Shown: positions 21,497 to 30,446 of the stretch, piece by piece
Layout: each line of letters begins with the position of its first letter
Position numbering within the stretch: the stretch's first letter is position 1
Origin: Snodgrassella gandavensis
Lineage (GTDB): Bacteria; Pseudomonadota; Gammaproteobacteria; Burkholderiales; Neisseriaceae
Length of the DNA stretch: 64,000 nucleotides
Assembly (NCBI RefSeq): GCF_914768025.1
Contig: NZ_CAJZCE010000010.1
Coordinates: 39,335 to 103,334 of the forward strand
Reading direction: 5' to 3'
Position numbers and translations under genes: made by a program
Notes under the pieces: generated by a model
Seen by the model: the letters and a program-made list of their open reading frames with translations, nothing else
Database searches by the model: none
What the model was told of the DNA's origin: nothing

Positions 21497-21526
21497 GGCG
21501 GACAGCACCATCTGCGCCTGTCCGCC
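21497..21526 (+). terminator. Possible weak terminator after ppc
   Basis: GGCGGACAG (21497-21505) pairs with CTGTCCGCC (21518-21526) 14 bases after the ppc stop. There is no clear T-run, so it may be a transcript-stabilising hairpin rather than an intrinsic terminator. Confidence 0.5.
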
Positions 21527-21687
21527 TATCAACTTTCTACCTGCCAAACTACGCCCAATCCGGCATTTACATTTCTATCATGAATAAGGTATTTAAATAC
21601 CCAGATAAAAAACCATGCATAAATTGCACAACAAAAACAAAACCATAAATACCCTCAGCAAAAACCACCATAACCCCACGTCAGTCG

Positions 21688-21716
21688 CTTGAAATAGCGC
21701 CACAACGACCCAATTT
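21688..21716 (+). promoter_or_regulatory. Sigma-32 (RpoH) type heat-shock promoter for grpE
   Basis: CTTGAAA (21688-21694) and CCCAATTT (21709-21716) are separated by 14 bases, close to the RpoH consensus CTTGAAA-N11..15-CCCCATNT. The pair lies 36 bases before the grpE ATG, and GrpE is a classic member of this regulon. The function as promoter is inferred from the match and the position. Confidence 0.65.
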
Positions 21717-21751
21717 AATCAAATAATTCACCTTTTTGCCGAGGAAAAAAC

Positions 21752-22300
21752 ATGCAACCGGAAAACAACACTGAAAACGAAACTCAGATTAACGATAACA
21801 CCGAAACCACAGAACCAACTGTTGCCCCCGAAGCCTCCATCGAAGACTTACAGGAACGTATTAACGAGCTTGAAGGACAACTCAAAGACGAACAACTGCG
21901 TGCACTCGCAACCGAACAGAACCTGCGTCGCCGCCATCAGGAAGAGCTCGAAAGCGCGCACAAATTTGCCGGCCAGAAATTTGCCAGTGCCATGCTGCCG
22001 GTCAAAGACTATCTGGAAATGGCACTGCAAGACCAGAGCGGCAACTTTGATGCCCTGAAAATGGGCGTACAAATGACCCTCACCGAATTACAAAAAGCTT
22101 TTGACCAGTCTAACGTTAAAGAAATCGCCCCAAAAGCCGGTGATAAACTTGACCCACACCGCCATCAGGCTTTGCAAAGCGTAGACAGCGAACAGGAACC
22201 CAACACCGTGGTTTCCATTATGAAAAAAGGCTATACCCTTGCCGACCGCGTATTACGCCCAGCCATGGTAACCGTAGCCAAAGCGGCTGACGCAGAGTAA
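21752..22300 (+). CDS. grpE: Nucleotide exchange factor GrpE
   Basis: GrpE releases ADP from DnaK in the cytoplasmic chaperone cycle. The 182-residue product has a disordered acidic N-terminus (residues 1-30), a long coiled-coil helix (about 30-95) and the C-terminal beta domain. The family hallmark GYTLADRVLRPAMVTVAK is at the end, preceded by DPHRHQAL. It starts after a GAGGAAA ribosome-binding site. dnaK and dnaJ are not adjacent, so grpE is a stand-alone heat-shock gene here, with its own RpoH-type promoter and a strong terminator. Confidence 0.95.
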   Translation: MQPENNTENETQINDNTETTEPTVAPEASIEDLQERINELEGQLKDEQLRALATEQNLRRRHQEELESAHKFAGQKFASAMLPVKDYLEMALQDQSGNFDALKMGVQMTLTELQKAFDQSNVKEIAPKAGDKLDPHRHQALQSVDSEQEPNTVVSIMKKGYTLADRVLRPAMVTVAKAADAE

Positions 22301-22314
22301 ATCCGCGTACACAA

Positions 22315-22346
22315 AAACCGTCAGACACACCATTGTCTGACGGTTT
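22315..22346 (+). terminator. Rho-independent terminator after grpE
   Basis: A perfect 13-base-pair stem (AAACCGTCAGACA with TGTCTGACGGTTT) with a six-base loop begins 15 bases after the grpE stop and is followed by an AT-rich tract. The GTCTGA/TCAGAC core also resembles part of a Neisseria uptake word. Confidence 0.88.
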
Positions 22347-22443
22347 ATATATAATATCCCTGCCCAATTACATTTTTTTCGAAGAGCAAAAAAACAACAT
22401 GCCGCTCCGGCTATCCATCTGAGCAGTAAAACTACACCTGAAA

Positions 22444-22863
22444 TTATTGCTCAGCAATCACATCAATAAACACCAGCGGCTCCTTACCTATATTGGCCAA
22501 AGCATGCGATTGCCCTTTACGCGCAATTGTCACATCACCAGCCGTAACTTGATAAGACTTACCATCAGAATCAGTAAACAGACCTATCCCCGAAACAATA
22601 ATATAAGTATCCTCATTATGCTCATGCCGATGAAAACCAATTGAATCACCCGGCTGCAACGTCATCCAGCCAATCTCCTTGATCGCCTCATCCCTCTTTG
22701 CCGCATCTCGTCTGAATGCAAACTGCCCATACAAAGTGCCCTTACCACCTGCTGCGGCATCGCGATTAAAACCAATCAATTCATCTTTTGAATACACATC
22801 AGCCCATACCGTACTGGCCATAGCGGCCAGCATCAGTGCAAGCAACCATCTAGCTAACATCAT
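22444..22863 (-). CDS. Exported small cupin-domain protein
   Basis: This 139-residue protein has a clear signal peptide (about residues 1-21, ending TVWA) and a single cupin barrel. The first metal motif is complete: GFHRHEHNEDTYIIVSG with two His and one Glu ligand. The second motif is shortened (ARKGQSHALAN) but keeps the His and Asn. It is likely a periplasmic metal-binding cupin; the substrate cannot be told from sequence. The following gene on the same strand, which encodes a membrane-anchored protein, ends 19 bases upstream, so the two may be co-transcribed. Confidence 0.75.
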   Translation of the reverse strand: MMLARWLLALMLAAMASTVWADVYSKDELIGFNRDAAAGGKGTLYGQFAFRRDAAKRDEAIKEIGWMTLQPGDSIGFHRHEHNEDTYIIVSGIGLFTDSDGKSYQVTAGDVTIARKGQSHALANIGKEPLVFIDVIAEQ

Positions 22864-22882
22864 TCCACCTCCATATCAAAAG

Positions 22883-23569
22883 TCACTTATAATCCGGCCA
22901 TACTTTTTCAGCAGCAAGCCGGGTAACATTACACACCAGTATTACTTCACACGCTCCCGCTCCCCTGTCAGTGCGTGACAATGACGATACCACATACCTA
23001 TTTCCCATATCGACCCTAACCAGCCAACCATCCACACGGACATTATCCCCAACCTTAATACCGCTAATCTGAGCAGCTATTTTTTTATTTGCCGGAATCA
23101 AATGGACATTCGAAGCATTCAGGTACATATCATCATAAGAATATGGCATAGAGCCCCCATCTTTAGTGCCGGCAATACCACCAAAACGGGCTCTCTGCTC
23201 AAATTTCAGACGCTTTACTACCTTTTCATTAGCCATAAACCCCCACCCCACAAACCAGTCAATTGCAGAGATACTAGCGGATTCATCATAAAGATAAGCA
23301 GCGCGATGTAGTACACGTGCGGGCATACTAAATCCGGCCAAAGGAGTCATTTTCACCTTTGGCAACACAAACGGCTGCATTCCTTTTGGTATTTCTGTTT
23401 GCAATGGTTCATCACCCGTAGCCATCGGCGGAAACTGCGAACAATCCACACCATCATTTAAATATGTTGGCATAACCACCCGTGGTGAATAAGGTGAAAA
23501 TCGCCACCAGCCAACACATAATAATAAAATACCTATCAATAACTTCCGATATTGATAAAAAAAATCCAT
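22883..23569 (-). CDS. Membrane-anchored protein of a conserved uncharacterised family
   Basis: This product of about 228 residues starts MDFFYQYRKLLIGILLL, with one N-terminal membrane anchor, and the rest should face the periplasm. The segments DMYLNASNVHLIPAN, the basic AQISGIKVGDNVRVDGW and SSLSRTDRGAGACEVI recur in a widespread bacterial family without known function. That recognition is from memory of its hallmarks. A TTG start at 23584 is possible; the ATG at 23569 has AGG at good spacing. The cupin gene follows 19 bases later and may share its transcript. Confidence 0.55.
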   Translation of the reverse strand: MDFFYQYRKLLIGILLLCVGWWRFSPYSPRVVMPTYLNDGVDCSQFPPMATGDEPLQTEIPKGMQPFVLPKVKMTPLAGFSMPARVLHRAAYLYDESASISAIDWFVGWGFMANEKVVKRLKFEQRARFGGIAGTKDGGSMPYSYDDMYLNASNVHLIPANKKIAAQISGIKVGDNVRVDGWLVRVDMGNRYVVSSLSRTDRGAGACEVILVCNVTRLAAEKVWPDYK

Positions 23570-23823
23570 GGCAAACCTAAGCAAGAATATTCAATCCAGA
23601 TTTTAGTTCTATACCAAAAATAATATTTTTATCTTAACAACTGACAAAATTAATAGTAAATAAATATTAAAAATAAACGTTCTAAGTGTATAGCTCCCTC
23701 CTAAAAGAAACAAACACATAATCAATCTGGCTGATTATTAACTTTAATTGTTCTTTGTTCTTGCTTATCACCAGTTAATCAAGTATAAACACATAACACC
23801 GATATTACCTTATACTGTAAAAA

Positions 23824-24744
23824 ATGATAAAATCCATGCGCTTATCAAGCCTATTTTTTATTTTTATCTGCATAGCCATAAAAATGGCTATGGCAAAAGA
23901 AGTAGTATTACCGGTAACCTTTACCAAAGATCCCCATATTGCCAAAGTAGTCTTAAATATCAATGGCAAACCAAGCCAGTTTCAGCTTGATACAGGTTCA
24001 CAGACAGCCTTGCATTTACCGCTAAATACACTGCAACAACTGCCAGATACGACCAAAAACCAAAATACCAATAAAAGTCTGGATTTAAGCGGAAAAATTA
24101 ATGAAACACAAAAATTTCTGATAAAACATCTAGATATTAACGGGCTTAACTTTGACAACATCAATGCAGAAGAACTGAAACCATGGGGCTGGAGTTATTC
24201 CAGTACTGAGGAACAGGCACCTGCACCAGATGACAACCTGCCAGTTATCGGTTTGCCACTCTTTCAGAATCACATCCTTACTCTGGATTTTGCGCACAAA
24301 AAAATCATAATCGATGATGGTCAGGATTCTGCCCAGATAAACCAGCAATGGATTGCTTTCCCCTACAACATTCATCCCAAAGAAGGCATTATCATCAATC
24401 TTACCGACCAGAAAAAACCATACAGCCTAGTTCTGGATACCGGTGCATCAATGACCTTTATCAAAGGCAAATCACTGCCAGCATCATTCAACAACAGCAA
24501 TAAAACACCCGCAGCCAAATCTGAAGAAGCCACACTGCGGCTGAATAAAAAAGGCAATCCCCAGACAGTTAAAATCATTCTGACTAACCCATCCATCCGT
24601 AAAATCCCCATTCAGGCGGCTATTATGGACGGTATGCCGGACCAATTTGAATCAGACGGCTTACTTGGCATAGATTTCCTGAAAAAATATAGCGTGAAAA
24701 TAGACCAGAAAAACCAGCAACTATGGATTAAACCGGCTTTCTGA
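23824..24744 (+). CDS. Exported two-lobed aspartic protease of retropepsin/pepsin type
   Basis: This 306-residue protein has a signal peptide (about 1-24, ending MAMA). It has two aspartic protease lobes within one chain. Lobe one has QLDTGSQTALHLP (catalytic Asp at residue 56) and the closing hydrophobic-Gly motif VIGLPLF (141-147). Lobe two has LVLDTGASMTFI (Asp at 205) and LLGIDFL (280-286). Most bacterial retropepsin-like proteases have one lobe and must dimerise; this one could work as a monomer, in the manner of pepsin. It acts outside the cytoplasm. No neighbour suggests a substrate. It stands alone on the plus strand and is convergent with the amino-acid transporter. Confidence 0.75.
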   Translation: MIKSMRLSSLFFIFICIAIKMAMAKEVVLPVTFTKDPHIAKVVLNINGKPSQFQLDTGSQTALHLPLNTLQQLPDTTKNQNTNKSLDLSGKINETQKFLIKHLDINGLNFDNINAEELKPWGWSYSSTEEQAPAPDDNLPVIGLPLFQNHILTLDFAHKKIIIDDGQDSAQINQQWIAFPYNIHPKEGIIINLTDQKKPYSLVLDTGASMTFIKGKSLPASFNNSNKTPAAKSEEATLRLNKKGNPQTVKIILTNPSIRKIPIQAAIMDGMPDQFESDGLLGIDFLKKYSVKIDQKNQQLWIKPAF

Positions 24745-24819
24745 ATCGGTCAAATTTGTCAGACAGATTACAACATAAAGTCAATATCACCGCCATCCAA
24801 TAACCACAAAATAATTTAA

Positions 24820-24842
24820 AAGCCTTGGAAATTCCAAGGCTT
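24820..24842. terminator. Bidirectional terminator between convergent genes
   Basis: AAGCCTTGG and CCAAGGCTT pair around AAATT, with T-rich sequence on the plus side and A-rich sequence on the other, so the hairpin can end both the aspartic protease transcript and the glnQ-type operon. Confidence 0.8.
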
Positions 24843-24863
24843 ATTTATGCAATAGTATTTAAA

Positions 24864-25643
24864 TTACTTCAACATCGAACTCAAAAACGCCTGTGTCCGT
24901 GCATGCTGCGGATTGGCAAAAAAGCTTCTTGCTTCACCCGATTCAACAATCACACCTTTATCCATAAACAGCACCTTGTTGGCCACTTCGCGCGCGAAGC
25001 CCATCTCATGGGTTACCACCACCATCGTCATCTTGTCTTCAGCCAACTGCTGCATGGTTTTTAATACTTCGCCGGTTAACTCCGGGTCAAGTGCCGAAGT
25101 CGGTTCATCAAACAGCATAATCTGTGGCTGCATAGCCAGTGCACGAGCGATGGCAACACGCTGTTTCTGTCCACCGGATAACTGCGACGGATAACAATCC
25201 TGTTTGTTTTCCAAGCCCACTTTACGCAACAGCTCCTGCGCCAGTGGCACAATTTCGTCACGCTGCATTTTTTTCACCGTGATTGGTGCTTCAATCACGT
25301 TTTGCAACACAGTCATATGCGGAAACAGATTAAACTGCTGAAATACCATACCCATGCGCGCACAGATATTCTTAATCGTCCGTTCAGGCACATAATGAGC
25401 ACGGTTATGGCTGTTATTCTGCACCAGAAAATCGTTTTCAATCGCAATGCTGCCGGCATCGATTTTTTCCAGATAATTCAGACAGCGCAGCAAAGTAGAT
25501 TTACCGGAACCGGAAGAGCCGATAATGGCAACCACTTCCGAGCGTGCCACCTGAATATCCACACCTTTAAGCACTTCCACCTGACCAAAGGCCTTGTAAA
25601 TACCGCGTGCATCTATCATTAAATCAGTCGTCGTAGCGTGCAT
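24864..25643 (-). CDS. Polar amino-acid ABC importer, ATP-binding protein
   Basis: This 259-residue subunit of the GlnQ/HisP family has Walker [10 protein letters not shown], the signature LSGGQKQRV, Walker [13 protein letters not shown] and the H-loop [10 protein letters not shown]. The start at 25643 overlaps the permease gene by 20 bases; I keep it because GGAG lies seven bases before that ATG, inside the permease's last codons. Amino-acid specificity (glutamine, histidine, cystine and others) cannot be read from this subunit. It is the third gene of the binding protein, permease, ATPase unit. Confidence 0.9.
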   Translation of the reverse strand: MHATTTDLMIDARGIYKAFGQVEVLKGVDIQVARSEVVAIIGSSGSGKSTLLRCLNYLEKIDAGSIAIENDFLVQNNSHNRAHYVPERTIKNICARMGMVFQQFNLFPHMTVLQNVIEAPITVKKMQRDEIVPLAQELLRKVGLENKQDCYPSQLSGGQKQRVAIARALAMQPQIMLFDEPTSALDPELTGEVLKTMQQLAEDKMTMVVVTHEMGFAREVANKVLFMDKGVIVESGEARSFFANPQHARTQAFLSSMLK

Positions 25644-26268
25644 AGCGTTTCTCCATTTTCTGGAAGCCCCAAGTCAGAATCAGGGTCATAATCAAGTAGA
25701 AAGCGGCCGCCACAGAAAACGGCATCAGATTGAACTCACGCTGTACCAACTGATAGGTCACCCGCATCACATCCTGCAACGCCAGTACATACACCAGCGA
25801 GGTATCCTTAACCAGCGTAATGGTTTCATTGCTTAATGGTGGCAGGATTTTTTTCCACATTTGCGGCAGAACAATGCGGCGCATGGTTTGACCATAGCTC
25901 ATACCCAGTGTTTTTGCTGCCTCATACTGTCCCTTACCTACGCCCTGAATACCGGCACGGAAAATCTCAGCAAAATAGGCTGCATAATTGAGTACAAACG
26001 CCACTACTGCCGTGGTATAAGCAGGCAGCAGAATATTGACTGCCGGCAAAGCAAAGTAAATAAAGAAAATCTGCAACATCAGCGGCGTGCCACGCATCAC
26101 CCAGATGTAAAAATTAACGATGTAATCCAGCGCTTTAATGCCAGACAGACGCAATAGCGCCAATACCAGCCCCAACGGAATAGACAGCAGCAGGGTAATG
26201 GCAAACAGGCTGAGGGTAATTTTTGCCCCCGTCCACAATTCCGGCAGCATATTTAACACATTATTCAC
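25624..26268 (-). CDS. Polar amino-acid ABC importer, permease
   Basis: This 214-residue inner-membrane subunit of the HisM/GlnP family has about five helices. The conserved loop [21 protein letters not shown] contacts the ATPase. [19 protein letters not shown] is a family hallmark near residue 60. It starts at a GTG, seven bases after AAGGA. Only one permease gene is present, so a homodimer is expected. An inverted repeat separates it from the binding-protein gene and probably lowers its expression relative to that gene. Confidence 0.9.
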   Translation of the reverse strand: MNNVLNMLPELWTGAKITLSLFAITLLLSIPLGLVLALLRLSGIKALDYIVNFYIWVMRGTPLMLQIFFIYFALPAVNILLPAYTTAVVAFVLNYAAYFAEIFRAGIQGVGKGQYEAAKTLGMSYGQTMRRIVLPQMWKKILPPLSNETITLVKDTSLVYVLALQDVMRVTYQLVQREFNLMPFSVAAAFYLIMTLILTWGFQKMEKRYARYDD

Positions 26269-26290
26269 GTGTAATCCTTAAAACAACAAT

Positions 26291-26325
26291 AACGCTGCCT
26301 GAACAATGCACATTCAGGCAGCGTT
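26291..26325 (-). terminator. Intercistronic hairpin of paired DUS-like words
   Basis: AACGCTGCCTGAA (26291-26303) and TTCAGGCAGCGTT (26313-26325) form a perfect 13-base-pair stem with a nine-base loop between the binding-protein gene and the permease gene. It probably acts as a partial terminator or 3' stabiliser so that the binding protein is made in excess. The core GCTGCCTGAA matches a Neisseriaceae uptake-sequence dialect. Confidence 0.7.
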
Positions 26326-26347
26326 GATTCCAAAGTAAAAACAGCAC

Positions 26348-27139
26348 TTATTTGACGATGTCTTTACCGAACCATTTTGCGGCAATTTTAGCAGATGTAC
26401 CATCAGCTTTCATACTATCCAGAGCAGCCTGAATTTTCTGCTCCAAAGCCTGATCATCCTTACGGAACGCCACAGCATACTGCTCAGTACCGAAATCATC
26501 ACTTAATACTTTATATTCATCCGGTTTTTTCGCCACATAATAACGACCAACCACTTCATCCACCACCAATGCATCCACGCGTTTGGTCGACACATCCATC
26601 AAAGCAGTCACATTATCAGAATATTTCTTCAACTCTTTAAAAGATTTAGCCACATTTGGTTCAGCTTCTACTGCGTCCACCGCACTGCTGCCATCTTGTA
26701 CGCCAACCACTTTTCCTGCCAATTGCGCTTTGGTGCTAATACCACTATCAGGACGCACAACAATAATCTGATGATTATCCATATACGGTTTGGATAACAA
26801 TAACTGCTGCTGCCGCTGCGGCGTAATGGTGAGACCATTCCAAAGCATATCTACACGCTTACTGTTAAGCTCCGATTCCTTGGCACTCCAGTCAATCGGC
26901 TTAAGTTCTACGGCCAGACCGGCACGCTTGGCCGCTTCACGCGCCATATCAATGTCAAACCCAACCAGCTCATTTTTTTCGTTACGAAAACCCATGGGCG
27001 GGAAGCTATCATCCAATCCCATGACTACTGTCTTACTTTCACTGGAAGCAGTTGTACCGGAAGCAGACTCACCACCACAGGCAGCAAGCGCCACCGCAGC
27101 CATAGAGCCTAATAAAAATTTACGCATGGCGTTTTGCAT
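26348..27139 (-). CDS. Amino-acid ABC importer, substrate-binding lipoprotein
   Basis: This 263-residue family 3 solute-binding protein starts with a lipoprotein signal ending VALAACGG; Cys20 would be acylated, tethering it to a membrane facing the periplasm. Family motifs include GLDDSFPPMGFRN, LVGFDIDMAREAAKR and the ligand Arg region SKPYMDNHQIIVVR. The first ATG is used because AGGA lies seven bases upstream. It heads the minus-strand unit with permease and ATPase. The ligand is a polar amino acid; the exact one is not determined by what I can see. Confidence 0.9.
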   Translation of the reverse strand: MQNAMRKFLLGSMAAVALAACGGESASGTTASSESKTVVMGLDDSFPPMGFRNEKNELVGFDIDMAREAAKRAGLAVELKPIDWSAKESELNSKRVDMLWNGLTITPQRQQQLLLSKPYMDNHQIIVVRPDSGISTKAQLAGKVVGVQDGSSAVDAVEAEPNVAKSFKELKKYSDNVTALMDVSTKRVDALVVDEVVGRYYVAKKPDEYKVLSDDFGTEQYAVAFRKDDQALEQKIQAALDSMKADGTSAKIAAKWFGKDIVK

Positions 27140-27773
27140 ATAAAATTCCTGATTAAAGGGAAATAGATAATTGTGTCATACACTATACCGGAATTTTTTT
27201 ACACTTTCACCTGCCAATACTGAAAGCTTCAATTGCAACCAAAATGCCAAGGGTAAAAACAGCAGTATTGGCAATTAAATACATAATTAACTTATACAAT
27301 GAGCAGATTATATCAACCAGAAAACAAGTTTAATCATGCCGAATCATTTTTTGCTGGCGAATAGTATCCAATATACACAGCATAGAATGGTTATATATCA
27401 ATAACAGCATAAATCAAAGCTCAAGCCTTATGGGTATTACTCTTCTCCACCATGACTACAGTTATCCGTACATTCTATCCATTCATATTAATTTAATTTT
27501 CCAAAATTAACTGATTATGTTTGTACTTGACTTTTAATACGTCCAATATCCGTACTACGCCCCTGCTAATAGCCGCATTGCTCTCTTTTTCCACTAAAAT
27601 TTGTAGCAAACTAAGAATACAGGCCGTTAACGCAAAGACTGAGCACAACTAATGACAACAGCAATGAAAAATTAATTTTCCAAGTAGTTTCACAACTTTA
27701 AAACTAAAATTAACTCCATCATTATTCATCATCCATTGAATATTCAGCTCAATCAATGCATCTCATAGTGAAC
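27140..27773. other. Gene-free AT-rich region
   Basis: This stretch of about 630 bases lies between the amino-acid transporter promoter side and the end of the heme locus. I see no frame with a recognisable product, no RNA gene and no strong hairpin. The right part holds only the 3' flank of hmuV, and the left part must contain the promoter for the binding-protein gene. Confidence 0.5.
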
Positions 27774-28544
27774 TCAGGCTACTGCTGAATGCACGGGGTA
27801 ATGAGCCATGCGGAAAAACAGCTTGCCATCCTCTTCGATACGTCGGATTGGCCATTGATACACTTCACTAAGCAAATCAGACTGCATCACATCATGCGGT
27901 GTGCCAGAAGCAACTATCTGCCCCTCATTCATCAATACAATAAAATCGGCGTGATTGGCGGCCATGGTTAAATCATGCAACACCATAACGACCGAGAATT
28001 CAGCATGGTGTTCGCGCAAATAATGCATCAGGCGATGCTGATGGCGAATATCCAGATGATTGCAAGGTTCATCCAGCAATAGTACCGGTGCATTCTGTAA
28101 CAGAGCACGCACCACATTAGCACGCTGCTGCTCACCACCAGACAAACTGCCAATGCGTTGCTGTGCCAATGGGCGCAAATCAAAAACATCCAGCAGATAC
28201 TGTAATTTTGTGGTCGATGCCTGTGCTTTCTTAAACCAGCCTCCATGCGGATAACAGCCAAGCTGCACATATTCAGTCACCGTAAGCGGTAAATTATATT
28301 GTCCGTGCTGCCCTACCCAAGCAATCTGCCCACGCTTTAAATTACTGCCAATAGATTCTCCGCGTAACAGTACCCCAGTACCATGCAAGCCCAGCAGCGC
28401 ACGCAATAAAGTAGATTTACCCGCACCATTCGGCCCGATAATACTGGTATGCTGATTGGCCGGCAAATCAAGCTGTGGTACAGATAAAATACAGCGGCTA
28501 CGTGCTTGCACCTGCACATTACGAACAGTAAACAAATTCTCCAT
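27774..28544 (-). CDS. hmuV: Hemin ABC importer, ATP-binding protein HmuV
   Basis: HmuV powers heme transport through HmuU. The 256-residue product has Walker A GPNGAGKST, the signature LSGGEQQR, Walker B VLLLDEPCNHLD and the H-loop VVMVLHDLTMA, typical of the iron-siderophore/heme/B12 ATPase branch. It lies nine bases after hmuU on the minus strand. The position in a locus with HmuS, HmuT and a heme-type receptor supports heme rather than siderophore or cobalamin as substrate. Confidence 0.9.
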   Translation of the reverse strand: MENLFTVRNVQVQARSRCILSVPQLDLPANQHTSIIGPNGAGKSTLLRALLGLHGTGVLLRGESIGSNLKRGQIAWVGQHGQYNLPLTVTEYVQLGCYPHGGWFKKAQASTTKLQYLLDVFDLRPLAQQRIGSLSGGEQQRANVVRALLQNAPVLLLDEPCNHLDIRHQHRLMHYLREHHAEFSVVMVLHDLTMAANHADFIVLMNEGQIVASGTPHDVMQSDLLSEVYQWPIRRIEEDGKLFFRMAHYPVHSAVA

Positions 28545-28553
28545 ACCCAGCTC

Positions 28554-29555
28554 CTAACGCCGCAATGGCTGCAAAAACAGCCACAGGAAAAACGGCCCGC
28601 CAAGTAAAGCAATCACAATACCTACCGGCAAATCTACCGGATAGCTCAACCAGCGTGCCACACTGTCTACCAGTAATAAAAATACCGCTCCCAGCCAAGC
28701 AGATAGCAATATAATCCGGCGTCGGCTGCCGCCCCAGCTACGGGCAATCACATTCGGCACCATCATGCCCAGAAAACCAATAATACCCGCCAATGACACT
28801 GCCGCACCTGTTAATAGCGCTGCGCCGATAACCGTCCACATCCGCGTACTGCCTACCGCTACCCCCATACTGATGGCGGTTTCTTCACCCAGCATCAGAA
28901 TATCCAGCCGCCGTCCAACCACCAACAGTAAACCCAGCCCCAGCAACATCACAGCCAAAGCATACCAGGGCGAAGTAAAGCCAGATTCAGCCAGACTACC
29001 TGCCAGCCAGTTGGTTGCACTGCGCAAGACCATATCATCCGACATAAATAAAATCAGACTTACCAGCGCACCACAAAAGGCACTGATCACAAAACCCATC
29101 ACCAGCAGCCCCAATGTACCGCCACCGAGCAGACGATGTACTGTCAGAATCAGTAAGCACACCAGCAGTGCACCGAAAAAAGCTGCTAAAGGTACAGTTA
29201 CCATCCCCCAGCCAAAGGCCAGAACAGTAATCACCCCCAATGCTGCACCACCAGAAGTCCCAATCAGGCTCGGGTCTGCCAGCGGATTATCAAACAGCGC
29301 CTGCAATGCCGCACCAGCAGCAGCCAGCGCAGCGCCAACAATAAGCGCCACCAATACCCGTGGCAGCCGGATACCAAGCGTTATTTCATCCAGCGACTGC
29401 GGCCACTGCCATCCGCCCATGCCCAGCCCCAGACAAAACCAGCTCAATAGCAGACTGAGTAACACAGCAGCGATAACCCAAACCAGTTTAGGCCAGAACA
29501 CCCCCTTTACCACAGTCGGTTCAAGTGTGCTGACCATAGGCTGCTCTTGCATCAT
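28554..29555 (-). CDS. hmuU: Hemin ABC importer, permease HmuU (FecCD family)
   Basis: This 333-residue inner-membrane protein has about ten helices. FecCD hallmarks are GIRLPRVLVALIVGAALAAAG (split around residue 65), FDNPLADPSLIGTSGGAALG and PVDLPVGIVIALLGGPFF near the end. It forms a homodimeric channel for heme with HmuV on the cytoplasmic side and HmuT delivering substrate. The start is two bases after the hmuT stop. A long antisense frame across it (28765-29583) is a by-product of its composition. Confidence 0.92.
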   Translation of the reverse strand: MMQEQPMVSTLEPTVVKGVFWPKLVWVIAAVLLSLLLSWFCLGLGMGGWQWPQSLDEITLGIRLPRVLVALIVGAALAAAGAALQALFDNPLADPSLIGTSGGAALGVITVLAFGWGMVTVPLAAFFGALLVCLLILTVHRLLGGGTLGLLVMGFVISAFCGALVSLILFMSDDMVLRSATNWLAGSLAESGFTSPWYALAVMLLGLGLLLVVGRRLDILMLGEETAISMGVAVGSTRMWTVIGAALLTGAAVSLAGIIGFLGMMVPNVIARSWGGSRRRIILLSAWLGAVFLLLVDSVARWLSYPVDLPVGIVIALLGGPFFLWLFLQPLRR

Positions 29556-29557
29556 AA

Positions 29558-30346
29558 TTATTGCGCCAGTTTATAAAGTTTAGAAATAACCTGCGGCGTA
29601 TTCAGGCCATAGCGAAACAGATTATTTGAAGGCATAAAATAGATTTTATTCTGTTTCGCTGCCGGTGAAGCAGCGATTTCCGGCCGCTTTGCTAAGCCTT
29701 GTATCCCACCCACCAACTTTTGATTACGCTCGGCAATTAGAATAATATCCGGTTTCGCCGCCAGCCACGCTTCGCGCGACATCGGCTTCATCCCTTCGAT
29801 AGCAGCAGCTGCATTGATGCCACCAGCGCGCCTGATTAACTCATCTGCCGCGGTACCCCGGCCAGAAACAAAGCGGCCATCATAGCTAACCAGATAGCGC
29901 TTACCGGTGTTCGGCATCTGCTTAACCTGACTCAGCCAGCGATCTGCCAATGCATTGGCTTCACTGGTTTTTCCAATAAGCTGACCAATTTGCCGAATAC
30001 CAGCCGCATAGCCATTAATATCATCTTTGGGCGCAACATTCACTGCCACAATGCCCACCCGATTCAGATTGGCATAAATACTGGTTGGCTGCGCCATCCA
30101 CGACCCCAGAACCAGAGTAGGTTTTCTGGCAGCAATCGGTTCCACACTCAGCCCATGAAACAAACCAATACTGGGCACATTCTTCAAGGCCGGATTGGTA
30201 GAAGCCATTTCACGGCCTACCACTTCATTGGCACCACCCAGTTCTACCACAACATCAGCCACATCTGGTGTCAACGTAACAATGCGGGCAGCAAATGCAA
30301 ACGGAAAAGCAGCGCACATTGCCGCTGCTAACAGTAATTTCTTCAT
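29558..30346 (-). CDS. hmuT: Periplasmic heme-binding protein HmuT
   Basis: HmuT carries heme from the outer-membrane receptor to HmuUV. The 262-residue protein has a signal peptide (about 1-19, FPFAFA), then RIVTLTPDVADVVVELG and the periplasmic binding protein fold of the iron/heme/B12 class, with IGLFHGLSVEPIAARKPTLVLG in the middle. The likely heme-binding Tyr is not assigned. The ATG follows AGGG. About 100 bases separate it from hmuS upstream, so an internal promoter or processing site is possible. Confidence 0.88.
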   Translation of the reverse strand: MKKLLLAAAMCAAFPFAFAARIVTLTPDVADVVVELGGANEVVGREMASTNPALKNVPSIGLFHGLSVEPIAARKPTLVLGSWMAQPTSIYANLNRVGIVAVNVAPKDDINGYAAGIRQIGQLIGKTSEANALADRWLSQVKQMPNTGKRYLVSYDGRFVSGRGTAADELIRRAGGINAAAAIEGMKPMSREAWLAAKPDIILIAERNQKLVGGIQGLAKRPEIAASPAAKQNKIYFMPSNNLFRYGLNTPQVISKLYKLAQ

Positions 30347-30446
30347 GATTTACCCTTTTGATTACTCGCAATATAGCGGCAGGCATGCCTACTACAGCTT
30401 ATGATTACTCTTCATAGCCACAGCAACGCATACCTGCGGTAGCCGT

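Noticed and set aside
28765..29583. 272-codon plus-strand frame across hmuU
   Set aside because: It is antisense to a clear FecCD permease. The Ser/Thr/Pro/Ala-rich product mirrors hydrophobic codons on the other strand.
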